Positions 17,242 through 25,771 of a DNA stretch of 64,000 bases are shown here, one piece after another. Source of the stretch: an uncultured Caryophanales bacterium (GTDB lineage: Bacteria; Bacillota_I; Bacilli_A; RFN20; CAG-288). The notes under the pieces were generated by a model. That model saw only the letters and a list, made by a program, of their open reading frames with translations. It was not told the DNA's origin and made no database searches. Location of the stretch: positions 62,001 to 126,000 of the forward strand of contig CAJMBK010000003.1 of assembly GCA_905211645.1 (NCBI GenBank). Direction: 5' to 3'. Every line of letters starts with the position of its first letter. Positions within the stretch are counted from its first letter, which is position 1. Made by a program: the position numbers and the translations under genes.

Positions 17242-20151
17242 TTAAATAACTTTAGATTTCTTCATGAATGGTACTAAGATTTCATGGATAATCAAAGGAG
17301 TTGCACATAAGACAATTAAGTACATCCATTCAAACCATTGAATTCTAGTAACTTGGAATAAAGCTGCAATTGCAGGAATTTCTGTAACGATGATTTGGAA
17401 GAATAAACCAAGACCGAAGGAAACCCAGAGCATGTAATTCTTGTTCTTAAAGATGTTGATGATGGATTTTCTGATGTTGGTCATACCAAACATGTGGAAC
17501 AATTCACTGACACCTAAAACGGTGAATGCATAAGTTTGAGATTTATCTAAGACTGCTTGATAAGCGAATGCGTTAGCAGCATTTGCTGTTCTCCAAGCTT
17601 TGTCATAGATGAATGTACCGAAATCAACACCAGTTAAGTCAACAGTTTGACCGTAAACCCAACCTTGTTGATACATTCCAGCACCTTGTAAACCTTCGAT
17701 TGAAGTGATGAATGATGAAGGTAAGTAAGTCTCATGAATTGTCACTTTACCAAGTGATTCCCAAACAGGAATGAAGAATGCGATTGTTGTAATTACAAAG
17801 ATAACAGCACCGTAGAAGAAAACGAATGAGAATCCGTGATGGGCAAAGATTCCATCCTTAGGATTCTTAGGTTTATCCTTCATGATATCTTTATCTTTGT
17901 CATCTCTACCTAATGCGACAGCAGGTAAAGAGTCTGTAATTAAGTTAACGAATAAAATGTGGATTGCAAGAAGTGGTGTTGGGAAACCGCATAAAGCAGC
18001 AACGAACATGATTAATACTTCTGCAAAGTTTGATGACAATAAGAAGAAAATAGATTTCTTGATGTTAACGAAGATTCCTCTACCTTCCTCAACTGCTTTT
18101 TCGATAGAAGCGAAGTTATCATCGGTTAAAACCATATCTGCAGCACCTTTTGCAACGTCGGTACCAGTGATACCCATTGCAATACCGATGTCAGCAGCCT
18201 TTAAGCTAGGTGCGTCGTTAACACCGTCACCAGTCATGGAGACGATTTCACCGTTATCCTTTAAAGCTTTGACAATGCTAACTTTGTTTTCAGGTGAAAC
18301 ACGAGCAAAGATATTGGTTGTTTTAACTTTTTCTTTAAGTTGATCGAATGTTAAATCGTTCAATTCGGAACCGGAAACACATTGGTCGATATTTTCAGCA
18401 ATACCTAATTCTTTTCCGATTGCAAATGCGGTGTCTTTATGGTCACCGGTAATCATGATTGTTCTAATACCAGCAGTCTTGAAGACAGAGACAGCGTCTT
18501 TGGCTTCTGGACGTGGTGGGTCAATCATACCGTACATACCAAAGTAGATTAAATTGTCTTCACTAATTTCATCTGCTTCGTGATATGCAAAGGCTAAAAC
18601 ACGGTAAGCGTTACTAGCCATTTCAGAAGAAGCATTTTCGATGTTTCTCTTATCTTCTTCTGTGATAGGTCTAACTGCACCGTCGATATAAATTCTATCG
18701 GCGTGAAGAAGAATGCTATCCATAGCACCTTTAGTGAAGATAACCTTCTTACCATCGATAACATTCATGGTTGACATCATCTTTCTGACTGAGTCGAAAG
18801 GCATTTCGTCAACACGTTTATGAGTTGTTTCTTCTAATTCTTCTTTATTGTAACCGTACAATTTAGCATAGTCTAATAATGCTAATTCAGTAGGGTCACC
18901 ATATCTATCGCCATTGATTGATGCGTTGGAACAAAGCATCATACCTTTGAGCATCAAATCGATATCTTCCTTCTTTGCATCTTCAGCAGAGACAATCTTA
19001 TTGTTGAAATAGACTTGTTTAACAGTCATTCTGTTTTGAGTTAAAGTACCGGTTTTATCAGAACAAACAGTTGTGACTGAACCTAATGTTTCAACACTAG
19101 GAAGTTTTCTGACGATGGTGTTAACCTTAGTCATTCTGCTAACACCTAAAGCAAGAACGATAGCAACAACAGCAGGCAAGCCTTCAGGAACGGCAGCAAC
19201 TGCAACTGCGATAGCTTCTTTAATTAATTCTAAACTTACTCTGAAATCGATCTCGCCAAGATGCCACATGAATGAAACAAAGAGCATGAGAGCACAGATA
19301 CCAACACAGAGAAGACCTAAGATCTTACTGAGTTTAGCAAGTTTCTTTTGAAGAGGAGTTTGTTCATCTCCACCATCATTTAACATGTTAGCAATCTTAC
19401 CGATTTCGGTATTCATACCGGTATTGACAACAATACCTGAACCTCTACCGTAAGAGATAGGGCAGGACATGTGACCGATATTTGCTTGGTCAGCAGTAAC
19501 TGTATCTACTGCAAGAGTTTCAACATCCTTATTAACAGGAACTGATTCACCTGTTAAACTTGATTCATCACTCTTTAAGTTGATTGCTTCGACGAATCTT
19601 AAGTCTGCAGGGATGATTCTACCTTCTTCCAAGATAACTAAATCACCTAAGACAATTTCTTCTGCTCTAACTTCAACAAGTTTACCATCACGTTTGACGG
19701 TGCAAACAGGTGAAGAAAGTTTCTTCAAAGCTTCCATTGCCTTTTCAGCGTTTGCTTCTTGAATTGTACCGATGATGGAGTTGATAATAACAACACCTAA
19801 GATGATACCAACTTCTGCCCATTCACTGACTTCGTTGTTAATTGCAGCAAAGACAACTGAAATAACAGCACAGATGAGAAGTAAGATAACCATTGGATCG
19901 GTGAAGTTTGATAAGAAAATCATCAAGATGGATTTCTTCTTACCTTCCTTCAATTTGTTCAAGCCGTATTTTGCAAGTCTGCTTTCTGCTTCATCAGTAC
20001 TCAAACCATTGATAGAATCGGTTTTTAAATACTCACAAACTTCTTCAACAGAATTGGAATATGGCTTAAAAGACTCAAGCGATGTTCCTGAGACATCTTG
20101 AATGACTTGAGTTGTTTGAATTTGTACATTATTTTTATCAGATTTAGCCAT
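17242..20151 (-). CDS. type IIA P-type cation ATPase under Mn2+ riboswitch control (Ca2+/Mn2+ transporting)
   Basis: 969 residues from ATG 20151 (GGAGG seven bases upstream; the earlier ATG at 20163 overlaps that site). Domain order is canonical: N-terminal cation ATPase domain, M1-M2, actuator with SSLTGESVPV, M4 with VAAVPEGLPAVVA, phosphorylation site CSDKTGTLTQNRM, nucleotide domain, hinge MTGDGVNDAPSLKAADIG, M6 with NLITDSLPA, and C-terminal helices. PEGLP and NLxTDxxPA are characteristic of Ca2+ ATPases of the SERCA/PMR1 type. The leader is a yybP-ykoY element, which senses Mn2+, so the likely job is Mn2+ (and perhaps Ca2+) export. There is an insertion of about 70 residues in the M7-M8 loop. 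Monocistronic. Confidence 0.93.
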   Translation of the reverse strand: MAKSDKNNVQIQTTQVIQDVSGTSLESFKPYSNSVEEVCEYLKTDSINGLSTDEAESRLAKYGLNKLKEGKKKSILMIFLSNFTDPMVILLLICAVISVVFAAINNEVSEWAEVGIILGVVIINSIIGTIQEANAEKAMEALKKLSSPVCTVKRDGKLVEVRAEEIVLGDLVILEEGRIIPADLRFVEAINLKSDESSLTGESVPVNKDVETLAVDTVTADQANIGHMSCPISYGRGSGIVVNTGMNTEIGKIANMLNDGGDEQTPLQKKLAKLSKILGLLCVGICALMLFVSFMWHLGEIDFRVSLELIKEAIAVAVAAVPEGLPAVVAIVLALGVSRMTKVNTIVRKLPSVETLGSVTTVCSDKTGTLTQNRMTVKQVYFNNKIVSAEDAKKEDIDLMLKGMMLCSNASINGDRYGDPTELALLDYAKLYGYNKEELEETTHKRVDEMPFDSVRKMMSTMNVIDGKKVIFTKGAMDSILLHADRIYIDGAVRPITEEDKRNIENASSEMASNAYRVLAFAYHEADEISEDNLIYFGMYGMIDPPRPEAKDAVSVFKTAGIRTIMITGDHKDTAFAIGKELGIAENIDQCVSGSELNDLTFDQLKEKVKTTNIFARVSPENKVSIVKALKDNGEIVSMTGDGVNDAPSLKAADIGIAMGITGTDVAKGAADMVLTDDNFASIEKAVEEGRGIFVNIKKSIFFLLSSNFAEVLIMFVAALCGFPTPLLAIHILFVNLITDSLPAVALGRDDKDKDIMKDKPKNPKDGIFAHHGFSFVFFYGAVIFVITTIAFFIPVWESLGKVTIHETYLPSSFITSIEGLQGAGMYQQGWVYGQTVDLTGVDFGTFIYDKAWRTANAANAFAYQAVLDKSQTYAFTVLGVSELFHMFGMTNIRKSIINIFKNKNYMLWVSFGLGLFFQIIVTEIPAIAALFQVTRIQWFEWMYLIVLCATPLIIHEILVPFMKKSKVI

Positions 20152-20182
20152 TTCTACCTCCATTAATAAAAATAATATTTTA

Positions 20183-20280
20183 TTGAGGTCTGGTTAAATA
20201 AATATGTTTTCATATTTACCTTATAACCGGGTTTTGCAACCGATATGTCGATTATAAGCTTGGGAAACTACTCCCCTCAA
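20183..20280 (-). promoter_or_regulatory. yybP-ykoY manganese riboswitch
   Basis: On the minus strand the leader starts TTGAGGGGAGTAG and ends AGACCTCAA, so that TTGAGG pairs with CCTCAA as helix P1. GGGGAGTAG and the 3' AGACC are the conserved yybP-ykoY core segments. Internal hairpins, including one with ATATG/CATAT arms, fill the two long arms. This class binds Mn2+ directly and turns on exporters and P-type ATPases. It lies 32 bases upstream of the ATPase start, close enough for translational or transcriptional control. No separate terminator hairpin was clear, so the mechanism is uncertain. Confidence 0.9.
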
Positions 20281-20388
20281 CGTTATTTATTTTATAAAAA
20301 ATCTATGATTTTATCTATATTAATATAAGTGAGTTCTATTATATTATTAGCTAAAATTTATTTATTTAACTTAATAAATTAACGATTA

Positions 20389-20562
20389 CTAATCAAGATT
20401 ATCTAGGGCTAAAGAATAAAATTTACGAAGCCTATTTTTGATATCTTCGTTCTCAAGAACCTTTATTTCTTTACCAAAGGATATGAAATAGTTCATAAAG
20501 TTGGAAAGTGTGCAGGAAACTTCATAAATATCATCGTTAAGAAGAACAAACAAAAAGATGCA
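20389..20562 (-). pseudogene. 3' remnant of a WYL-domain (YafY-like) regulator
   Basis: The minus strand is open for about 57 codons up to a TAG at 20389-20391 and ends VSCTLSNFMNYFISFGKEIKV, then LENEDIKNRL, then RKFYSLALDNLD. FGxEIxVLEPExLR....L is the typical C-terminus of WYL-domain transcriptional regulators. No start, HTH or WYL core is present upstream; the sequence runs directly into the small-paralogue pseudogene. This is a truncated relic. Confidence 0.6.
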
Positions 20563-20596
20563 AAATTATATAATTTAGAAAGACAAGGTAGAAAAT

Positions 20597-20866
20597 ATGT
20601 TGAAAAAATTAAGTGATAACATTATTAATCTATTAAAGTATTTCAATTATTCTTCTGTAGATGCTGAATCATTTAATGACTTTATAGAAACTAAAGTCCC
20701 ATGCAGAATTGTTAGTCTTGTTGAAGATAAAGAGACATGACATAAGATTATTGATGAAGATTTATTGAATAATCTTGAAGCTGCAATTGATGAACTTAGT
20801 GATTTATTAGTTGAAGAAATTGATTTAGAAGATATTAATAGAAGATTACAAACGAATGCTAAATAA
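20597..20866 (+). pseudogene. small-protein paralogue interrupted by TGA
   Basis: A 90-codon frame, same length as the next gene, begins MLKKLSDNIINLLKYF and ends EEIDLEDINRRLQTNAK. It is clearly paralogous to the next gene, but codon 48 is TGA (20738-20740) where the intact copy has Asp. The remainder is undamaged, so inactivation is recent or the TGA is a sequence error. Reading TGA as Trp is unlikely, because the aligned residue is Asp. Confidence 0.75.
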
Positions 20867-20900
20867 TTTAAAATATATTTTTTAATAGGAGGTAAAACAT

Positions 20901-21170
20901 ATGTTAAAGAAAGTAAGTGAAAATATCATTAATTTATTGAAATATTTCGGATATACTGAAGTGAATCCAGATACCTTATACGAATTTATCAACTCTGTTG
21001 TTACTTGTGAAATAGCATCTTTAGTAACTATCGATGAAGTAGACCACAAGCCAATCGACAGACAACTATTAGATAATTTAGAAGCTGTTATTGATGAATT
21101 GAACGACTATTTAATCGAACAAATTGATATAGATGATATCAATAGAAGACTTAAAGAAGGTACTAAATAA
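20901..21170 (+). CDS. small acidic helical protein of unknown function, 89 residues
   Basis: AGGAGGT stands upstream of the ATG at 20901. The product is acidic, probably helical, without transmembrane segments (LLDNLEAVIDELNDYLIEQIDIDDINRRL). It is the intact member of a tandem pair with the pseudogene before it and is followed by a strong terminator. No family was recognised. Confidence 0.6.
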   Translation: MLKKVSENIINLLKYFGYTEVNPDTLYEFINSVVTCEIASLVTIDEVDHKPIDRQLLDNLEAVIDELNDYLIEQIDIDDINRRLKEGTK

Positions 21171-21199
21171 TTTTTTTAAAGAATAAATCTAATACTATG

Positions 21200-21236
21200 C
21201 ACTCCTAATTGGAATTTTCAAATTAGGAGTGTTTTT
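21200..21236 (+). terminator. terminator of the 89-residue protein gene
   Basis: CACTCCTAATT / AATTAGGAGTG perfect eleven-base stem followed by five Ts. Confidence 0.85.
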
Positions 21237-21302
21237 ATGTTTGCAAACAATACTTTCGTTTAAAAAATCTGCAGATGTTACTCTGCAGAAGTAATTCAAA
21301 TT

Positions 21303-22091
21303 CTATTTGTTTAAATCTAATATGACGAAAGAATAATTATCTGGGCTTCCTTCTTTTTCAACTGCGTTAACAATTCTATCTTTAATTTCAGATAGAGATT
21401 TTGGATGGCGATGAGTAAATAATCTAAATAATTCTTTATCAGAAATATTATCAGTAACACCATCTGTACAGCAAAAAATATAATCAATCTTTTTCTGTGA
21501 CATCTTCATATTGAAGGAGAAAACATGACTTTCCTGCACTTTAAAATGTGAATTTCCAAGTGCATTAAAGATAATATTCTTATTTACTGGGACTTTATCT
21601 TTATCTGCTTTCGAGATTAATCCCATCTTGATAAGATAGTTAACCATTGAATCATCATATGAAATCTGCTCGATATATTTTTGCCCAACATAATAAACTC
21701 TACTATCACCAACATTAAAGATAGTAACTACATCTTTGTCATCTTTATTGAACATGAAACCTGCAATAGTAGTTCCAGAGAATCTGCTTTCTTTCAAATT
21801 TGAAAGATTTTGAATGATATAGTTTGAGCACTTATTCAATAACTCACTGATACTATTTTTATCATGAACTAAAAACTCTTTAAAATTTTCAGCGACAAAC
21901 TCAGCACCAAATTTCGAAGCTAATTCCCCGAAATTCTCGCCGCCAATTCCATCTAGAACAACACAAAGGTTAGCTTTATTCTTAGAAACTTCGTTGTCCC
22001 CTAAATAAGTTTCATTGTCGATTACAAAGCAATCTTCATTGTTAGGCTTAACTTTTCCTTTGTTGGAATAGCCTAAAACTCTCTCTTTCAT
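21303..22091 (-). CDS. PP2C-family serine/threonine protein phosphatase
   Basis: 262 residues. All PP2C metal-binding motifs are present: GKVKPNNEDCF, CVVLDGIGGENFGE, FNVGDSRVYYV, FCCTDGVTDNISD and GSPDNYSFVIL. These enzymes are Mn2+/Mg2+-dependent and cytosolic. In Firmicutes Stp/PrpC usually sits with a PASTA kinase (PrkC). Here no kinase is adjacent; instead it follows a sugar-phosphate kinase gene after one base, as the last gene of an operon. That context suggests control of a specific pathway rather than cell-wall signalling, but this is inference. Confidence 0.92.
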   Translation of the reverse strand: MKERVLGYSNKGKVKPNNEDCFVIDNETYLGDNEVSKNKANLCVVLDGIGGENFGELASKFGAEFVAENFKEFLVHDKNSISELLNKCSNYIIQNLSNLKESRFSGTTIAGFMFNKDDKDVVTIFNVGDSRVYYVGQKYIEQISYDDSMVNYLIKMGLISKADKDKVPVNKNIIFNALGNSHFKVQESHVFSFNMKMSQKKIDYIFCCTDGVTDNISDKELFRLFTHRHPKSLSEIKDRIVNAVEKEGSPDNYSFVILDLNK

Positions 22092-22092
22092 A

Positions 22093-23037
22093 CTAATCCT
22101 TTTTTAGGTAACTTTCACCTGTTACCAATTCATATGAAATTGCAGAAAGTGCTTCTTTAACTGCATCTTTTAAGCCCTTTCCTTGTTTAAGAAAATATAA
22201 AGTATAGGCTAAAGATTTATCTCCTGCACCAACAGTTGAACGTTTAGTTTCACCAGTGTTTTCTGTCTTAATTACTGAGCATTTCTTGCTAGTAGCATCG
22301 TAGAAATATGAATCATATTTATTGTTAGTAATGTAGAAATTCTTATTTGTATAAAGACTATTACTAATAAAGAATTTCTCTAAAATCTCAGAATTCTTTT
22401 CTGAATTTTCATCAATTAAATCCAAAAATGGCTTGTAATCTGTATTAATTTCTTTTAACTCATCTAAATTTGGTTTGAGTAAATAAATATTATCTGATTG
22501 TAAGCAAAAAGCTAATGCTTCTTTTGAAGTATCGATTATGAATTTGAATTTCTTCAATCTTTCATCATGAAGAAATCTTTCATAGAAATTAGATGGATTA
22601 ACACTTCCACAAAGAAGAATGAAATTAAGTTCACCATCAACATATGACTCACATAAAAGCTTAACAAGACTTTCATATAAATTATCATCTAATTCAGATG
22701 GCTTTTTATTCATTTCTTTCAATACTTTTATATTATTTCCATCTCTTTTTACAAACTTAAAATTGGTTCTAACATAACCATCGTATTCAATATATTCGAT
22801 TGATGAGTTAAAACTTTCTTTATATATTCTTAAATAGTCTGCAGAATTCTTATTGCCAAGGAATAGATAATTCTTATTTTTAACACCTATCTCTTCAAGT
22901 TTTCTTGAAACATTTAAGCCTTTGCCACCGATACGGATTTCTGAGTAGTCGTAATAAATAACCTCTTTCGCTTGAAAATCATTTGGAACTTCAACATAGA
23001 AATCGTAGCATGGGCTAGCTGTAATAATGTGAATCAC
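22093..23037 (-). CDS. fruK: PfkB-family sugar kinase (1-phosphofructokinase/tagatose-6-phosphate kinase type)
   Basis: 314 residues. N-terminal GGKGLNVSRKLEEIG is the FruK/LacC signature. The C-terminal STVGAGDKSLAYTLYFL contains the GAGD anion hole and catalytic Asp (usual Ser replaced by Lys). The fructose-1-phosphate or tagatose-6-phosphate substrate cannot be distinguished from sequence alone. It lies directly after a DeoR regulator, the classical fruR-fruK order, but no FruA PTS permease follows; a PP2C gene does. Given the galactose locus later in the window, tagatose-6-phosphate remains possible. Confidence 0.82.
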   Translation of the reverse strand: MIHIITASPCYDFYVEVPNDFQAKEVIYYDYSEIRIGGKGLNVSRKLEEIGVKNKNYLFLGNKNSADYLRIYKESFNSSIEYIEYDGYVRTNFKFVKRDGNNIKVLKEMNKKPSELDDNLYESLVKLLCESYVDGELNFILLCGSVNPSNFYERFLHDERLKKFKFIIDTSKEALAFCLQSDNIYLLKPNLDELKEINTDYKPFLDLIDENSEKNSEILEKFFISNSLYTNKNFYITNNKYDSYFYDATSKKCSVIKTENTGETKRSTVGAGDKSLAYTLYFLKQGKGLKDAVKEALSAISYELVTGESYLKKD

Positions 23038-23823
23038 TTAGATGTTCCCCTCTTTTAATCTATCAAGTGAGATACACTTAACAATATTTTGGTATGAAGG
23101 TGGTAACTCGTCAGTGATCAAAGTACCATTTTGAATAGGTGAAAATGTTGCTGTGGATAAAATATCAAACTTGTTGTGGCTAGCAAGAATATAGATGTTG
23201 TAACTTCTTGAAATAGCCTTCATCTTGATGGTAGCTTCAACTGGATCAGGGGTTGTGAAACCAGCTTTTGGATGAATTCCATTTGTTCCAAAGAAACCGA
23301 TTGAGAAATTAAATTTATCCAAAAAATCCAATGCATAACCACCGATGTATGCATTTGTTGTAACTTTCAATTCGCCACCAGTAACATAAACTTTATGACC
23401 AAATTCCGCTAACTTCATAGCAAGATTTGGAGAATTAGTTACATAGTAAACATTATTTAGATGACTTAAGTAAGGAATCATACTTGCAACTGTTGTTGAA
23501 GCATCTAAATAAATACACATACCTGACTTGATGAATCTAGTTGCGAATTTAGCAATCTTATTTTTAATATCAATATCGGCTTCTTCTCTTTCGTAGTACT
23601 CTCTATCAACTCTATCGAAGTTGATGTTTCCTAAATAACCACCGATTGAGGTGGCACCGCCATGAATCTTAACGATTCTATGATCTTTATTGAGTCTATT
23701 TAAATCTCTACGAATAGTTGAAGGGCTGGTTGAAAAAATCTTTGCTAATTCTTCAACAGTAACTCTTTGATTTGGAGAGTTATTAATCAATTCAACAATC
23801 TTATCTTCTCTTGAATATACCAT
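23038..23823 (-). CDS. DeoR-family sugar-phosphate-responsive regulator (FruR-like)
   Basis: 261 residues. The N-terminal winged HTH (VTVEELAKIFSTSPSTIRRDLNRL, residues 20-43, then IVKIHGGAT) is diagnostic of DeoR regulators. The C-terminal DeoRC sensor domain has YLDASTTVASMIPYL and FFGTNGIHPKAGFTTPDPVEA. It probably represses this operon and is released by a phosphorylated sugar. The stop codon is followed immediately by the kinase start. Confidence 0.9.
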   Translation of the reverse strand: MVYSREDKIVELINNSPNQRVTVEELAKIFSTSPSTIRRDLNRLNKDHRIVKIHGGATSIGGYLGNINFDRVDREYYEREEADIDIKNKIAKFATRFIKSGMCIYLDASTTVASMIPYLSHLNNVYYVTNSPNLAMKLAEFGHKVYVTGGELKVTTNAYIGGYALDFLDKFNFSIGFFGTNGIHPKAGFTTPDPVEATIKMKAISRSYNIYILASHNKFDILSTATFSPIQNGTLITDELPPSYQNIVKCISLDRLKEGNI

Positions 23824-23882
23824 ACTTAAATTATACTTTTTTACAGTTCTATTTTTGTGTTATTCATTAAATTATGTCCTAA

Positions 23883-24329
23883 CTATCTAACAATAGGACA
23901 TACTTTCTTAGTTTTAATAAACTCGATAACCTTTTCAACTTCTTTTAATGCAACGGATAAATCTTTGCTTGATTTACTAGCATTTTCAATTGGACAGATT
24001 GTAACTCCATTATTTGAAAGGACAAAAGGAATAGTTTCTTCGTAGTGAAGTTCAAAGTTATTCTCTTTACAAATTGCAATTGCAACTTCCGAAGCAACTT
24101 TTGTATATGCTTTCTTTGCACCACCTAAGATACAGAAAATTGCATTGGCTCCACCGAATAAATCTTTATAAACTACAGAATTTTCTAAAAGTTCTTTTCT
24201 TTTATGAAAAACATAATTTAAATCACGAACACCTTCACTATCTGCAACAAATCTCTCGTTACCTTCATCATCTGTGATTAAGGTTCTATGATTTGCCTCT
24301 AACATATTCTTTAAAACTTCATTTTCCAT
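23883..24329 (-). CDS. DUF1893 domain protein
   Basis: 148 residues. The pattern GVRDLNYVFHKRKELLENSVVYKDLFGGANAIFCILGGAK followed by ending ICPIENASK matches DUF1893, a small cytosolic domain that often has the motif of a conserved Cys near ICPME. The function is unknown. Its ribosome binding site lies in the 3' arm of the hairpin that ends pepC, and the deoR gene begins 59 bases after its stop. Confidence 0.75.
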   Translation of the reverse strand: MENEVLKNMLEANHRTLITDDEGNERFVADSEGVRDLNYVFHKRKELLENSVVYKDLFGGANAIFCILGGAKKAYTKVASEVAIAICKENNFELHYEETIPFVLSNNGVTICPIENASKSSKDLSVALKEVEKVIEFIKTKKVCPIVR

Positions 24330-24371
24330 AAAAAAACCTCCTTTTTATACTTAAATTTTATAAAAAGGAAG
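24330..24371 (-). terminator. pepC terminator whose 3' arm contains the DUF1893 ribosome binding site
   Basis: On the minus strand CTTCCTTTTTATA pairs with TATAAAAAGGAGG (13 pairs, one G-U). It is followed by seven Ts, and the ATG comes directly after them. The AAGGAGG of the DUF1893 gene is thus fully inside the stem. The hairpin can stop pepC transcription and would also hide the ribosome binding site in read-through RNA. Confidence 0.75.
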
Positions 24372-24396
24372 TTTGTAGAAACGTTAATATGCTTTA

Positions 24397-25722
24397 TTAG
24401 TCAGCTAAGGTACCAAGTGGATCCCAAGGTTTGAGTTCTACTGGTTCTTCTTTCAAAGCAGCGAGTTCTTTTTCGTTTAAATAGTCTTTTTCAACAACTG
24501 CTTGATAGACATATTTTTCGAAGAATCTTTCACTCATGACAAAGTAACCTTTGTCACCGACATCTGCACCCCAGGAATTTTCAATCTTCCAACGGACAGG
24601 TTTACCAGCTTTATCAAGTTGAACACCGGTGATAACCATAGCATGGTTCATTGCAGAAACTAAGTAATCCATACTTTCTGCCTTATCCATTTCATAATCC
24701 ATATCAAATGGTGTCTTGTAATCAAACATGCTGATATCCCAAGTACCGGAAGTTCTGTCACCGTAGTAACCAACATCGGAACCAAACCAGACAACTTTAC
24801 CATCCTTCAATTGATTGATGATAAGTTCTTCAACTCTAGACATTTCCAAGTTGAGGTGGATAACTTTCTTACCACCAACAACGTTACCTAAATATTTGAT
24901 GGTGTAAGTCTTTAAATATTCCTTATCGCTTGTTGGAGCATTAACGATTGATTGCATGTTGGAAAGATATTCCTTGATGTGGAATTTCTCTGCAAATTCA
25001 ACTGGTGTGTATTCACCTTCTTCATGTAATTTACCATCTTTATCGATGTAGGAGAATTCAAATTTCTCTGCAGGAACACCGAAGCAATTTGATAATAAGT
25101 TGTAGAACTTAACTAAGTATTCATCTCTTAAAGCTTCAACTTCTTTATCAGATTTATTGTGGACTGCAGCAGCAAATTGTCTTAATGTGGTGTTGATCAA
25201 TCTGTTAGAAAACATCGTTGAATTGGATTGTGCGTTTTCAAAGTGAGCATCTTTTGGCATCAAACCATATTTATCAACTAAGGAAACAAACATATCCCAT
25301 TGACCACCATCACCGACAGGGCAGGAAAGGATGAATTTAAGTTCTCTGTCATCGATATCTCTATCTTTCATGGAAATTAAAACTTCCATAGCCCAGTTGC
25401 ATTTTTCAATCTTGTCGTAGAGTGAAATATAGTTTTGGGAAAGTTCAAAATTAGGGCAATTAATTTCTTTAGCAATCTTTTCTCTGATAACATTTAAACC
25501 AGCGAAAATCCAGCATCTACCAGATTGTCTTTGGTTGCAAACAGGTAAAGATTTAACTTCAATATTAAACTTTTGAACTGTATCAACTTGTGCGTTATCA
25601 ACATAGACTAAATCGTTGATTTTAGTCTTGGATAAAGCATGTCTAACAAGAGTATTTTTGGGATTTGCTAAATATTCTTTTTTCAATTTAGCAAGGCTTT
25701 GTGCATTAATTTCGTGTTTCAT
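24397..25722 (-). CDS. pepC: aminopeptidase C (C1B, bleomycin hydrolase family)
   Basis: 441 residues from ATG 25722 (GAGAGGTG upstream; an in-frame GTG lies nine bases earlier). Catalytic Cys is in NQRQSGRCWIFAG, His in AMNHAMVITG, Asn in KIENSWGADVGDKGYF. The length agrees with PepC. This cytosolic, hexameric cysteine aminopeptidase trims peptides. It follows the two M6 lipoprotein genes, consistent with a peptide-utilisation group with PepT. Confidence 0.95.
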   Translation of the reverse strand: MKHEINAQSLAKLKKEYLANPKNTLVRHALSKTKINDLVYVDNAQVDTVQKFNIEVKSLPVCNQRQSGRCWIFAGLNVIREKIAKEINCPNFELSQNYISLYDKIEKCNWAMEVLISMKDRDIDDRELKFILSCPVGDGGQWDMFVSLVDKYGLMPKDAHFENAQSNSTMFSNRLINTTLRQFAAAVHNKSDKEVEALRDEYLVKFYNLLSNCFGVPAEKFEFSYIDKDGKLHEEGEYTPVEFAEKFHIKEYLSNMQSIVNAPTSDKEYLKTYTIKYLGNVVGGKKVIHLNLEMSRVEELIINQLKDGKVVWFGSDVGYYGDRTSGTWDISMFDYKTPFDMDYEMDKAESMDYLVSAMNHAMVITGVQLDKAGKPVRWKIENSWGADVGDKGYFVMSERFFEKYVYQAVVEKDYLNEKELAALKEEPVELKPWDPLGTLAD

Positions 25723-25771
25723 ATCTTTCACCTCTCACGTCAAAATTATATTTAATTTAAATAAAATATGT

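Noticed and set aside
17882..20101. Several plus-strand ORFs of 60-153 codons
   Set aside because: They are antisense to the P-type ATPase, whose frame is intact and fully motif-supported.
20738..20740. TGA inside a conserved frame as evidence for the Mycoplasma code (TGA = Trp)
   Set aside because: The aligned residue in the intact copy is Asp, Trp is TGG in all large genes, and fprA ends with TGA.
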